NCBI GenBank assembly: GCA_947463325.1
Contig: CANHQT010000003.1
Location: forward strand, 1-64,000
DNA length: 64,000 bases
Direction of reading: 5' to 3'
Source: Sphingomonadaceae bacterium
GTDB lineage: Bacteria > Pseudomonadota > Alphaproteobacteria > Sphingomonadales > Sphingomonadaceae
Translations under genes and position numbers: made by a program
The notes under the pieces: model-generated
What the model saw: the letters and a program-made list of their open reading frames with translations, nothing else
Database searches by the model: none
What the model was told of the DNA's origin: nothing
In this document: positions 1 to 8,370 of the stretch, one piece after another
Numbering within the stretch: position 1 is the first letter of the stretch
Layout: each line of letters opens with the position of its first letter

Positions 1-1
1 A

Positions 2-259
2 AACCTGATGATGGCGGGCAAGCATATCAGCGTCACTCACGTGGCGGGATCATCCACCAAACTGATGGGCAACGGCGCGCAGCACGGCGTTGCGGTGGCT
101 GCAGCCGCATCACTGTGCAACGGCTTAGGCGTATCGCCGCGAGAGCTGCACCGCGACCGGCTGACCGAGCTCAAGGCATTGGTCGAGAAGCTAACCGCCT
201 GCGACCACGACATGCATAGCCATCCGCCGACGCGAAAATTCGATGCTGTGCCGGGTTGA
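2..259 (+). CDS. FAD-dependent oxidoreductase, C-terminal end (partial)
   Basis: Only the last 85 codons are in the window; the reading frame is open from base 2, so the gene begins upstream. The visible peptide starts NLMMAGKHIS and continues with an HVA...LMGNGAQHG segment and an alanine-rich helix ending in LC. This is the C-terminal FAD-contacting signature of the PF12831-type FAD-dependent oxidoreductases (usually NLL.AGR.IS..HVA...R.MG). The substrate cannot be told from this end. The following crotonase at 517 lies about 260 bases away and may belong to the same catabolic locus. The family assignment rests on motif recognition only. Confidence 0.6.
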   Translation, partial: NLMMAGKHISVTHVAGSSTKLMGNGAQHGVAVAAAASLCNGLGVSPRELHRDRLTELKALVEKLTACDHDMHSHPPTRKFDAVPG

Positions 260-516
260 GGTAAAAAAGGTGCGAGCGGCTAAGTGGGCCCACCGCTGGC
301 GATGCAGCCAATTTGCCGGCAACTTGACATGGCCTAGGCTAATCCGGTCACCGCCATACTCGATTTCGAGGCCGAATTGCAGAGCGAGGCTTTCGTCGCC
401 AACGACCTGCAAGAAGAACAGTTGCCTTCGTGGAAAGGTGCTAGCCGCGCTTTAGTGGGACTTGATGCCTCATCTAGAGGCAACTGATGGACTGACATCC
501 GCTAGGGAGGATGAGA

Positions 517-1314
517 ATGCGCTATGCTACTGTGGATCTCGAAAAGAATGGGCCCATCTTCAGGTTGGTTCTGAATGTCCCTGAACGCCTTAATGCCCTT
601 AGCGACCAGGTTCTGCTCGATCTCAGCGAGGCGCTTGATGAATGCGCAGGCTCTAAGGAAGTTCGGGTTCTCATTATAACCGGAGCGGGTCGTGCGTTTT
701 GTGCCGGAGCTGACCTGAAGAGCAGAGGGCCTGTAAGTGGACCGGACAAGCATGATTCGCTTCGCCGCAGAATTTCCGACCAGTTCAATCCAACAATCAA
801 AAAGTTGCTTGCGTTGCCAGTCCCAACGATTGCGGCGGTCAATGGCGTCGCGGCAGGTGGCGGCTTTGGCCTGGCCTTAGCGTGCGACATAGTCATCGCT
901 GCGGAGAGCGCTGATTTCATCCTGGTCTTCACACCGCAATTGGGCTTGATTCCCGACATGGGGGCGTCATGGCACGCGCCAAGAAATCTCGGGCGGGCGC
1001 GAGCAATGGCAAGTGCGTTCTTCGGCGATCGCATCAGTGCCTTGGAGGCGCAAGCCCAAGGACTGATTTGGAGAGCCGTTCCTGATGAGACTTTTCCGCA
1101 GTTCGTCGATGAGACAGCGGGAAAACTAGCTAATGGTCCAACCCTCGCTTATGTTGCTAATCGGCAAGCGATTGACCGCGCACACACCCAAAGCCTGCAG
1201 GATCAACTAGATCTTGAAGCGGAAATTCAACCAGCCCTGCTCATGACGGAGGACTTCGCCGAGGGCCAGAGGGCATTCCTTGAAAAGCGCAAGCCTGCGT
1301 TCAAAGGCAGGTGA
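517..1314 (+). CDS. Enoyl-CoA hydratase/isomerase (crotonase superfamily, PaaG-like)
   Basis: A 265-residue crotonase expected to act on an acyl-CoA. Oxyanion-hole elements are visible at RAFCAGADLK (about residues 63-72) and GVAAGGGFGLALACD (about 111-125). At the usual hydratase glutamates the protein reads TPQLGLIPDMGAS, so both acid/base glutamates seem absent and an aspartate is present. That pattern is known from PaaG-type isomerases rather than true hydratases. I chose the ATG at 517 because AGGGAGG (504-510) sits 6 bases before it; the in-frame ATG at 511 directly abuts the ribosome site. It stands alone, with no gene close downstream. Confidence 0.85.
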   Translation: MRYATVDLEKNGPIFRLVLNVPERLNALSDQVLLDLSEALDECAGSKEVRVLIITGAGRAFCAGADLKSRGPVSGPDKHDSLRRRISDQFNPTIKKLLALPVPTIAAVNGVAAGGGFGLALACDIVIAAESADFILVFTPQLGLIPDMGASWHAPRNLGRARAMASAFFGDRISALEAQAQGLIWRAVPDETFPQFVDETAGKLANGPTLAYVANRQAIDRAHTQSLQDQLDLEAEIQPALLMTEDFAEGQRAFLEKRKPAFKGR

Positions 1315-1672
1315 TATCCCGCAAGCTTCAGCAAGATCGCCTTGGGTCAACGGTAGCCGGTACTCTCGCTCAGTAGCTCAGCGTCGCTATCGCTCACGGA
1401 GCTATCGCTGCGACAAAGGCTCATGGCTGGCTGCGCAAGCAGGATAGCGAATTGCAGCGCTGTTGGAAATCTTGGACGAACTAGCCAAGATATAGTCGAC
1501 CTGATTGATTATCGGGCATCCGTAGTTAGGCGAAAACAATCGCCTGCATCAGGCCCATTCGCGAATTCTGGCATCGGTGGAGCAGACAAATTCGCCCTGA
1601 ACGGACGACCGCTACTGGGGATGGACGACTGGGGACCGAACGGCAGGAAAGTTGTGGATAGCGGAAGGGCGG
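1315..1672. other. Gene-poor intergenic stretch
   Basis: No credible gene on either strand. A short direct repeat GCTATCGCT occurs at 1386-1394 and 1401-1409. Small open frames exist but lack ribosome sites and recognisable motifs; one reads ALLEILDELAKI and may be a decayed coding remnant. Confidence 0.4.
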
Positions 1673-2011
1673 CTATTTTCCGGTCAAGTCTGGCATGTGC
1701 TTCTCTACCCACCTGATGAACGAGACCGCTTCACCCCGGAGTGACTGACCAAGCGGGGTGAGCTCGTAACTGACGTGCGGCGGTATCGTCTGCCGATCTG
1801 TCCTCAGAACGATGTGCAACTGTTCCAGGGTTCTCAAGGTCTGTGTCAGCATTTTCTGGGAAATGCCTTCCACCGACCGAACCAGTTCACCGTTGCGCCG
1901 TGGACCTTCCCCCAGCGCATTGATGATGAGCAACGACCACTTATCAGCGAGAAGGGCCATGTAAACGCGCGATGCACAGCGTTGCGACATGACATTCGGC
2001 TGCGCAGTCAT
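1673..2011 (-). CDS. HxlR-family winged-helix transcriptional regulator
   Basis: A 112-residue DNA-binding protein of the HxlR (MarR-like) family. The order is family-typical: an N-terminal cysteine (C12), the ADKWSLLIINAL helix, GELVRSVEGISQKMLTQTLR as the recognition-helix region, and a wing before YELTPLGQSL. The single N-terminal cysteine matches redox- or electrophile-sensing members, but sensing here is inference. GAAGGA lies about 8 bases before the ATG at 2011. It is divergent from the DUF4345-like gene, with an inverted repeat between them, so it probably controls that gene and itself. Confidence 0.85.
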   Translation of the reverse strand: MTAQPNVMSQRCASRVYMALLADKWSLLIINALGEGPRRNGELVRSVEGISQKMLTQTLRTLEQLHIVLRTDRQTIPPHVSYELTPLGQSLRGEAVSFIRWVEKHMPDLTGK

Positions 2012-2036
2012 TCGTCAGCTTCCTTCAACGACATAG

Positions 2037-2050
2037 GCACCAAAAGGTGC
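2037..2050. promoter_or_regulatory. Candidate HxlR operator
   Basis: Inverted repeat GCACCAAAAGGTGC (5-bp arms, AAAA centre) in the gap between the divergent HxlR gene (start 2011) and the membrane-protein gene (start 2116). Its position and symmetry fit an autoregulatory operator; binding is inferred. Confidence 0.4.
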
Positions 2051-2115
2051 GTACTAGCATCATGGAAACATCACCGCTAGCTCACGCTTGTCTTTCGCAA
2101 CAGGAGTCTGGTGGA

Positions 2116-2475
2116 ATGGAGTGGCTCAATATCGCAGGAGCGGCAATCACCATCCTTATGGGATGTCTTGGCCTGTTTGTTCCCGATAAGGCTTCTGCCT
2201 TGACGGGCCTGATTGCCTCAACGCCCGCTGCGCGGGCCGAGTTCAGAGGAACGCTGGGCGTCACATTCATGTTTCTGGGCGCTGTGCCACTGGTCTCCGA
2301 AAGCCCATACGCCTTCCTGACTGCGGGGGCGTGCTGGCTCGGCGCCGCGATCGGACGTATCATTTCCATCGTCGCTGACAGCGGCAACGAGGCGAAGAAT
2401 TGGGGGGCAGTTGCCTTCGAGTTGGCAGTGGCCTGCCTGATGCTGTCGGGCGAGCCCGTACGATTGCTATCATGA
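2116..2475 (+). CDS. DUF4345-like small integral membrane protein
   Basis: A 119-residue protein with about four hydrophobic helices. The central segment ARAEFRGTLGVTFMFLG followed by LGAAIGRIISIVADSG resembles DUF4345 proteins (conserved AE.R..yGG and GR motifs). The family has no established function. The ATG at 2116 has AGGAG at 2102-2106; upstream ATGs (2062 and earlier) overlap or abut the putative operator and lack a ribosome site. Probably regulated by the divergent HxlR protein. Confidence 0.6.
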   Translation: MEWLNIAGAAITILMGCLGLFVPDKASALTGLIASTPAARAEFRGTLGVTFMFLGAVPLVSESPYAFLTAGACWLGAAIGRIISIVADSGNEAKNWGAVAFELAVACLMLSGEPVRLLS

Positions 2476-2742
2476 CTGTGCGAATGGCGTTTGCCGCCAA
2501 TCACTGACGGTGATTCCCAAAACGCCTGAACAACCGCATCGGGGTCGTGTCCGGAATGGCAGCTTTAAACGAATAATGATGGATAGCTGACGATCTTGGT
2601 GCACCGTCTCACAGCAGCGGGAGCCGTCCCAGCTTTAGAACATCGCATCAGGTCGACCGTGTGCTTGCTCAGGCCTCTGCCGGACGGGGGTTGCCCGGTC
2701 GGATTGGACTGGCGCGCACATAGGTGAACTCGCAAGTGTGAC

Positions 2743-3534
2743 TCACTCCCCCGGCCAAGTCCTCAACTTCTGACTACGCTCACGCGTTGCTTCCTTGGCC
2801 CAAGAGCGGTTCTCGAGCTTGGTCCGATAGCGCCTTGGCAGATTGTCGTTGATCAGATCGAAAATGTGCTGCTCGTGGTGCCAGTCATCAAGGAGGCGCT
2901 GCTTCTTGGCGGGATCGCGAGCGCTGCGATGCCGTGTGGCATAATAGGTAACTTCGGCCTGCGCCTCGTCGCGACGAGCAAGCTTCTGGTCCCACTCGAA
3001 CTTGTCTTCAGGTGTAACGGGCCCATTGTAGTGGACCGTTGCAGTCCGCAGATCGATGACGATATCGTCAGGGTGCGGCAAGGGCTCCGGCTCGTCGATG
3101 CCGTTCTTGCGCGCCCATTTGATATTGTCCTCCCAATTGGTCTTGTACTCGATCGCCGCCTTGAGAAATTCCATCCGGGTCTGCCGGTCCTGCTCCTCGA
3201 CCGTCTGCACCAGTTCTGCGATGGTCCGCTGCGCAAACCGATTGCCCTTCATCGCCGCCACGCCCATCGACCGGAATACAGCCTGGATTGCGGGCAGTTC
3301 AATGACTCGCTCGCCTTCGCGGATGGTGACGGGCCGATAGGCTTCTTCCATCAGCAGCGCGTTTGCAGGCTGCGAACCAAAGTCGAGGCTGACCGTCTGG
3401 TGCCGGTTCTGCTGCTGCGACTTGGGTTTCCTCGGCCGGCCGTTGGGGTTGCCTGACTTGCCCTTGGCAAACCGGTGCTCCGCCGGTGGCTTGCGATAGC
3501 CAACCTTGCCCGTGGCGTCAGCGTCGCCGCTCAT
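2743..3534 (-). CDS. DUF5681 domain-containing protein
   Basis: A 263-residue protein whose N-terminus carries the DUF5681 signature: Y-R-K-P-P...F-K-G-K-S-G-N-P-N-G-R-P (about residues 13-34), a basic glycine/asparagine-rich segment. The rest is charged and helical without a recognised catalytic motif. Such proteins are usually found in prophages, ICEs and transposon-like islands of alphaproteobacteria, often beside a ParB-domain methyltransferase, as here. Its ATG overlaps the methyltransferase TGA by one base, so the two are translationally coupled. Function unknown; a DNA-binding or packaging role would be a guess. Confidence 0.75.
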   Translation of the reverse strand: MSGDADATGKVGYRKPPAEHRFAKGKSGNPNGRPRKPKSQQQNRHQTVSLDFGSQPANALLMEEAYRPVTIREGERVIELPAIQAVFRSMGVAAMKGNRFAQRTIAELVQTVEEQDRQTRMEFLKAAIEYKTNWEDNIKWARKNGIDEPEPLPHPDDIVIDLRTATVHYNGPVTPEDKFEWDQKLARRDEAQAEVTYYATRHRSARDPAKKQRLLDDWHHEQHIFDLINDNLPRRYRTKLENRSWAKEATRERSQKLRTWPGE

Positions 3535-4868
3535 CAGGCGGTTACCTCATCAAGCACCACGCCGAGGCGGGTCTCATTCAGTTCTTCATAGGTCATGCCG
3601 CTCGACACATGACAAGCAAGCTTGCCGGTAAAGGCCTCCCATCGCCGCACGATGGTGTCGCAATAGCCTGGATCAAACTCGATCAGCCGCGCCTGCCTTC
3701 CGGTCTTCTCGGCTGCTACCAGCGTGCTGCCCGATCCGCCAAAGGCATCGAGGATGATCTCGCCGCGTCGCGAGCAGTCCTTGATCGCATCCGCAATCAG
3801 CGCAACTGGCTTGACGGTCGGATGCATCGCCAGCTCTTCGGTCCGGCTGGCACTGATGCTGCTGATGCCGGCATAGTCCCAGACATTGGTGCGGTAGCGA
3901 CCCGTCTCGCCAAGACCGAAGCTATTGGTGTGCTCGGCTGTCCCATGTTTGAAGACGAAGATGAGCTCATGCTTCGAGCGGTAGAATGCGCCCATGCCAC
4001 CGTTGGTCTTGTTCCAGACGATCAGGTTCTTGAGCTCGGTGAACACCGCCTGCCCTGCCGCGAGCATCTCACCCATGTGCCGCCAATCCATGCAAACGAA
4101 CGCGATGGCGCCGTCGCGCATGACATTGGCCATGGTCCCCAGGCTGTCGGTCAGGAATCGCGTGAACTGGTCCTCGCTCATCTCGCCGGTGGCCATAGCG
4201 AACTCACGATGTTTTACTGAGCCCAGCCCGCAGACGTGCCCATCGATCTTCACATTGTAGGGTGGGTCAGTGAAGACCATGTCGGCGCGCTCCGATTGCA
4301 TCAGCAGTGCCATATGCTCCGCGCTGCGGGCATCCCCGCAGACCAACCGGTGCCGTCCAAGCTCCCAGACATCGCCCACCTGAGTCACGACCGGACCAGA
4401 TGGCTCGGGAACAACGTCTTCCGGCGCGTCGGAGCCGTCAGGGTCGGCCTCACCAGCTTCGTCGAGAACGAAATCGACCTCGGCTAGACTGAATCCGGTC
4501 AGCTCGACATCAAACTCAAGGTCGATCAAACCCTGCAGTTCAATAGCCAGGATCTCGCGGTCCCAGCCCGCATTGAGAGCAAGCTTATTGTCGGCGAGGA
4601 CATAGGCCCGTCGTTCGGCCTCGCTGAGGTGCGACAAGGCAATGGTTGGCACCGACTTCATGCCAAGAAGCTTGGCCGCTTCCACTCGCCCATGGCCTGC
4701 TATGATTTCGCCATCGTCGCTGACAAGCACCGGGTTGGTGAAGCCAAATCGCTCGATCGATGCAGCAATTTGTTTAATCTGCTTCTTCGAGTGCGTCCGC
4801 GCATTGCGCGCATAAGGCCGGAGTGATCCGACCTCCCGTTCGATCATGCTATTGCTGGATATGGTCAT
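3534..4868 (-). CDS. ParB-domain site-specific DNA methyltransferase (N4/N6, beta class)
   Basis: A 444-residue fusion. Residues about 14-75 form a ParB-like N-terminal domain (PYARNARTHS, IIAGHGRVEAAKLLG). A linker precedes an amino-methyltransferase with catalytic DPPY at about 200-203 and the SAM-binding FGGSGST at about 376-382. DPPY before the SAM motif defines the beta class. No restriction endonuclease lies nearby, so it is an orphan, phage/ICE-style modification enzyme. The ATG at 4868 has a G-rich stretch just upstream and the ParB homology begins soon after; an earlier in-frame start reaches 4922. It is the first gene of a two-gene unit with the DUF5681 gene. Confidence 0.9.
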   Translation of the reverse strand: MTISSNSMIEREVGSLRPYARNARTHSKKQIKQIAASIERFGFTNPVLVSDDGEIIAGHGRVEAAKLLGMKSVPTIALSHLSEAERRAYVLADNKLALNAGWDREILAIELQGLIDLEFDVELTGFSLAEVDFVLDEAGEADPDGSDAPEDVVPEPSGPVVTQVGDVWELGRHRLVCGDARSAEHMALLMQSERADMVFTDPPYNVKIDGHVCGLGSVKHREFAMATGEMSEDQFTRFLTDSLGTMANVMRDGAIAFVCMDWRHMGEMLAAGQAVFTELKNLIVWNKTNGGMGAFYRSKHELIFVFKHGTAEHTNSFGLGETGRYRTNVWDYAGISSISASRTEELAMHPTVKPVALIADAIKDCSRRGEIILDAFGGSGSTLVAAEKTGRQARLIEFDPGYCDTIVRRWEAFTGKLACHVSSGMTYEELNETRLGVVLDEVTA

Positions 4869-5436
4869 GCCAACCCCCATTGCCCGTAAGGTTCCCCTTC
4901 GTCCGACATGGGAACGGATCACGTCAATAAAAGGGTGAAAACGGGAACGTTATCGCTCAAAAAGCACGCCCTGCCTCAATTTTGTGGTTGATGCGGTAGG
5001 ATATGGTCAGAGAGCATCCATATCTTACCTTTGCTTGGACGGGACGGCGTCATACCGACGCGCCCAGTACCGGCCGCCTGACTATCGACCGCCCCAGCCC
5101 CCACCGCTGATCTCCAATTGATCGATCCCTGTTACGGCGCAGGCCAGTCCCTGTTCGTGTTGAACAAATTCACTGTTATCGAAACGGGGAATTCCCTGTT
5201 GTTTTCCCGCCTATATCGCCTGAAATTGCCGTGGAAATGGCGCAAATCCTCGAGCAATCGCTCGTCGTGCCAGTCATTTTGCCCAACCAAAAATTGAAAA
5301 TTCCCTGTTACGGCGATCAAAACAGGGAATAACAGGGAAATCTCGCGTAGACCGGTTCGGGTCAGACTGCGTGGTGCGCCAGCCTCAGATTCGCGATTTG
5401 CCAGACCATCGAGCCGGTCGCGCCCTTCGGCAGCGG
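4869..5436. other. Intergenic region between the methyltransferase and DUF808 genes
   Basis: No supported gene. It holds the promoter side of the minus-strand methyltransferase gene and the TCCCTGTT repeat cluster. It is visibly more AT-rich in places than the flanking DUF808 gene. A 178-codon open frame runs in from the DUF808 antisense strand but lacks protein-like composition. Confidence 0.5.
5126..5339. repeat. Cluster of TCCCTGTT / AACAGGGA repeats
   Basis: Six copies of an 8-9 base motif lie in about 210 bp: TCCCTGTT at 5126-5133, 5148-5155, 5193-5200 and 5302-5309, and the inverse AACAGGGA at 5321-5328 and 5331-5338. The copies at 5300-5309 and 5321-5330 form a perfect 10-bp inverted repeat around 11 bases. 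The cluster sits in a gene-free gap (4923-5436) beside the methyltransferase remnant and could mark a mobile-element end, an iteron-like site or a decayed regulatory region. No protein-coding signal is convincing here. Confidence 0.7.
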
Positions 5437-6426
5437 TCAGTGCGCGGTGCCGCGTAGCGCCGTAAGTTTGTGGACGACGGCAGCGATGGCAGCGCCGACG
5501 ATAAGGCCGAGGATGCCGGCGAGCAGCGCGCCCACAGTCCATTCGATCAGCCCCTTGGCAAAGCCGAGCGCACCGGAAACCGCGTGCGCGGCATCGTGGA
5601 TAAGATGTTCGAGCGTTGCAAAGCCCAGCAGGGCCGATCCGTGAACAAGGATCTGGCCGCCGACCCACAGCATGGCGGCGGTGCCGATGATTGACAGGGC
5701 ACGCATCACCACTGGCATCCCGATCAGCAGGCCGCGACCCACAGCGCGGGACGCCGCATCAGCGCGCTGCGCCAGATGCAGGCCGATATCGTCCATCTTC
5801 ACGATGAGGCCGACCGCGCCATAGACAATCACCGTGACGCCCAGCGCCACGACACCGAGCACTGCCGCCTGCTCACCAAGCAGAAACCAGTCGAGACCGA
5901 GCCAGCCACCATTGTTCGCAGCAGGGCTTTCAGGCGAAACTTCGGCGAGGGCGATGGCCATGATTTCCGCCGAGAGGATGAAGTCGGTGCGGATGGCGCC
6001 CGAGATGCGCTCCTGCTCGAACGCCGCCATATCCTCGATCGGGCCGGTGATGCTCTTGCCATGCTTTTGGCCGCCCAAGGCCTCGATCGTCTTTTCCGCG
6101 CCTTCGAAGCAAAGAAAGGCGCCGCCCAGCATCAGCAGCGGGGTCACCGCCCAGGGGAGGAACGCGCTGAGCAGCAACGCGACGGGGAGAAGGATCAGAA
6201 GCTTGTTGCGCAGCGAACCCTTGGCGATCTGCCAGATGATGGGGAGTTCACGGTCGGGCGTGAATTCGGTGACGTAGCGCGGGGTCACCGCCGCATCGTC
6301 AACCACCACACCGGCCGCCTTACTGCCCGCCTTCATCGCCGCGGCGCCGACATCGTCTATCGAGGCGGCGGCCATCTTGGTGATGCTCGCAACATCATCG
6401 AGCAGGGCGGCGAGACCGGAGGGCAT
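5437..6426 (-). CDS. DUF808 (YedI-type) inner-membrane protein
   Basis: A 329-residue polytopic membrane protein. The N-terminus matches the DUF808 hallmark: a leucine-rich start followed by D-D-V...A-A...G-S-K-A-A-G-V-V-V-D-D-A-A-V-T-P (about residues 35-50), then R.LPI.W.IAKGSLRNK and several long hydrophobic segments. F-C-F-E-G-A-E-K is another family signature. Length matches the family. The physiological role is unestablished. It is transcribed towards the repeat region and separated from the FNR gene by about 160 bp. Confidence 0.88.
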   Translation of the reverse strand: MPSGLAALLDDVASITKMAAASIDDVGAAAMKAGSKAAGVVVDDAAVTPRYVTEFTPDRELPIIWQIAKGSLRNKLLILLPVALLLSAFLPWAVTPLLMLGGAFLCFEGAEKTIEALGGQKHGKSITGPIEDMAAFEQERISGAIRTDFILSAEIMAIALAEVSPESPAANNGGWLGLDWFLLGEQAAVLGVVALGVTVIVYGAVGLIVKMDDIGLHLAQRADAASRAVGRGLLIGMPVVMRALSIIGTAAMLWVGGQILVHGSALLGFATLEHLIHDAAHAVSGALGFAKGLIEWTVGALLAGILGLIVGAAIAAVVHKLTALRGTAH

Positions 6427-6588
6427 GGCAGGGCTTTCGCTGCGTCAGGAAGGCGCAACGTTAGCCCAGCGGGTAACTGGTCGGCAATGGGAGTCAGGAT
6501 TCCGCGCCGCGCCGCTTCTGCTGCTTGCGTTGCAAGCGTCGCTGAACACGCACCACCGCTTTATCGGGTGGGATCAACCCTTCTTTCC

Positions 6589-7284
6589 CTACCCCGTGAG
6601 ATCGGCGAGGCCTTGTCTGTCCAGAATGACAATGTCGCGCCGCGACGGCAGATCGATAAAGCGATCGGCCTTGAGCCGCGTCAGCTGGCGGCTGACCGTT
6701 TCGATGGTGAGGCCCAGGATATCGGCCACCTGTTGGCGCCCGAACGGAAGCGTGAAATGGTCAAGCGGCCCATCGGTCGCACGGCAGCTTGCGTCCACCA
6801 GCCGTTCCGACATTTCGAGAAGGAAGGTTGCCATCTTCTCAGTCGCCGATTTCCGGCCAAGCAGAAGCATCCAGTGCCGTGCGCGATCGAGTTCGGTGAG
6901 CGTGCGTTGCAGCAGCTTGTGCTCCAGCTCCGGATGCTGGCGGGCGAAGCCATCAAAGTCACCCCGGGTGAAAGTGCACACGCGTGCGTCAGTGAGTGCG
7001 GTGACGGTGTGCTGGCTGCGCGCACCGAAGGGCCGGCCGATGAAATCCGCGGGGTAGACGATGCCGACAATCTGCTCGCGCCCGTCCCCGGTTCCCGTCG
7101 AAAGTTTCAGTACACCTTCCATGACATTGGCGACGAGCAGCGAGTCATCGCCCTCCCAAATCAATGCCTCTCCCGCAGCTATGTTCCGCGTGCGACCGAT
7201 CTTGTTGAGCGATTGCAGCTCATCACCATCGAGCACCGCACAGATGGCGCGATTGCGGACGAGACAGGTGTCACAACTGGCCAT
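6589..7284 (-). CDS. Crp/Fnr-family regulator of the oxygen-sensing FNR type
   Basis: A 231-residue regulator. The N-terminal cysteines C4-x2-C7-x7-C15 plus an internal C103 reproduce the ligand set of the [4Fe-4S] cluster in FNR/FnrL. A cyclic-nucleotide-type beta-roll occupies about 20-115. The C-terminal helix-turn-helix (about 177-210) carries ETVSRQL, the recognition-helix E..SR residues that read TTGA half-sites in FNR. It is therefore predicted to be an oxygen-responsive regulator. It follows the nitronate monooxygenase gene on the same strand by 50 bp; no clear FNR box was found nearby. Confidence 0.88.
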   Translation of the reverse strand: MASCDTCLVRNRAICAVLDGDELQSLNKIGRTRNIAAGEALIWEGDDSLLVANVMEGVLKLSTGTGDGREQIVGIVYPADFIGRPFGARSQHTVTALTDARVCTFTRGDFDGFARQHPELEHKLLQRTLTELDRARHWMLLLGRKSATEKMATFLLEMSERLVDASCRATDGPLDHFTLPFGRQQVADILGLTIETVSRQLTRLKADRFIDLPSRRDIVILDRQGLADLTG

Positions 7285-7334
7285 CCGCCTATGGCTAGCA
7301 AAAGCACGGCATGTTTCAACCGCCCTCGCCAGAA

Positions 7335-8315
7335 TCAGGTCCGAAAAGCGGCCAGCCTCTGATCCATGATCGCCTCGGCCTCACCGATGATACGGTCAAT
7401 GAGTTCCCGGCAGGTCGGAATATCGTGGATAAGACCCTGCACCATGCCGGCCCAGAACACGCCCTTGGACAGATCACCTGTCTTGAGCAGTTCCGCGCCC
7501 GCTTTGCCCGAGACCAGTTCCTGCACGTCGCTGAACTGCGCATCGGGCTGCGACAGGCGGCGCACCACTTCTTCGGATACCGCAGAGCGGCCCACGCGCG
7601 CCGTGTTCTTGAAATTGCGGAAGATCAGGAAGCTGCCACGCTCGTCATTATCGACATAGGCCTGCTTCACATTGGGATGGATGGGCGCTTCCGCGGTCGC
7701 GCAGAAACGCGTGCCCATGTTGATCCCTTCGGCCCCAAGCGAAAGCGCCGCGATGAGGCCGCGTCCGTCGGCAAAGCCGCCCGAAGCGAGCATCGGGATC
7801 TTCACCTTGTCCGCCGCCGCAGGAATGAGGACGAGCCCCGGGATATCATCTTCCCCAGGGTGGCCCGCACATTCGAAACCATCGATCGAGATGATGTCGC
7901 AGCCGGCCCGTTCGGCAGACAGGGCATGACGCACAGCGGTGCATTTGTGGAGGATGATGACGCCATGCGGTTTCAGCATCTCCCAGATTTCCCGCACCGC
8001 CTGTGTGCCGGCAGTTTCGACGATCTTCACCCCGCCATCGATGATCGCCTGAGCATAGGCGCGGTAATCGGGCGCATTGATCGTCGGGAACACGGTCATG
8101 TTCACACCGAACGGCTTGTCAGTCATTGCACGGCAGCGCTCAATCTCCTCGCGCAGCGCATCGGGCGTGGGCTGGGTCAGTGCGGTGATGATGCCAAGGC
8201 CCCCGGCATTCGAAACGGCGCTGGCCAGCTCGGCATAGCCGACGCTCTGCATCCCGCCCTGAACGATGGGATGCTCAATCCCCAGCATGTCCGTGATGCG
8301 CGTCCTGAAAGCCAT
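7335..8315 (-). CDS. Nitronate monooxygenase (2-nitropropane dioxygenase family)
   Basis: A 326-residue FMN-dependent TIM-barrel enzyme. The N-terminal P-I-V-Q-G-G-M-Q motif and the AG(G)LG.I segment place it in the NMO family. DGFECAGHPGED supplies the catalytic histidine, and LASGGFADGRGL and GTRFCATAEA bind the FMN phosphate. Related proteins in this position often act on CoA-linked or nitroalkane substrates. The ATG at 8315 follows GGAGGG at 6-8 bases and the conserved N-terminus; an earlier in-frame start at 8339 is less likely. It is divergent from the acyl-CoA operon and shares its palindromic control region. Confidence 0.85.
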   Translation of the reverse strand: MAFRTRITDMLGIEHPIVQGGMQSVGYAELASAVSNAGGLGIITALTQPTPDALREEIERCRAMTDKPFGVNMTVFPTINAPDYRAYAQAIIDGGVKIVETAGTQAVREIWEMLKPHGVIILHKCTAVRHALSAERAGCDIISIDGFECAGHPGEDDIPGLVLIPAAADKVKIPMLASGGFADGRGLIAALSLGAEGINMGTRFCATAEAPIHPNVKQAYVDNDERGSFLIFRNFKNTARVGRSAVSEEVVRRLSQPDAQFSDVQELVSGKAGAELLKTGDLSKGVFWAGMVQGLIHDIPTCRELIDRIIGEAEAIMDQRLAAFRT

Positions 8316-8370
8316 GCCCTTGCCCTCCTCTCGATCCAAATGTTGTGGCCGGGACGATAATCCCGCTTGA

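Noticed and set aside
191-451. Minus-strand open frame across the gap before the crotonase
   Set aside because: It overlaps the oxidoreductase end, has a TTG start without a ribosome site and no recognised motif; possibly a decayed remnant but not supportable.
5126-5339. CRISPR array
   Set aside because: The repeats are 8-10 bases, in both orientations and irregularly spaced, with no spacers of constant length and no cas genes.
5132-5668. 178-codon minus-strand open frame through the repeat cluster
   Set aside because: It is mostly a shadow of DUF808 in another frame and runs through repeats; Arg/Cys-rich composition is not protein-like.
6523-6537. Hairpin GCTTGC-GTT-GCAAGC as FNR box or terminator
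   Set aside because: It lacks the TTGAT-N4-ATCAA pattern and has no T-run on either strand.
5776-7362. 528-codon plus-strand open frame
   Set aside because: It is antisense to DUF808 and the FNR gene, both with clear family motifs; its composition (many His, Arg, Asp, Gln) is typical of a high-GC shadow frame.
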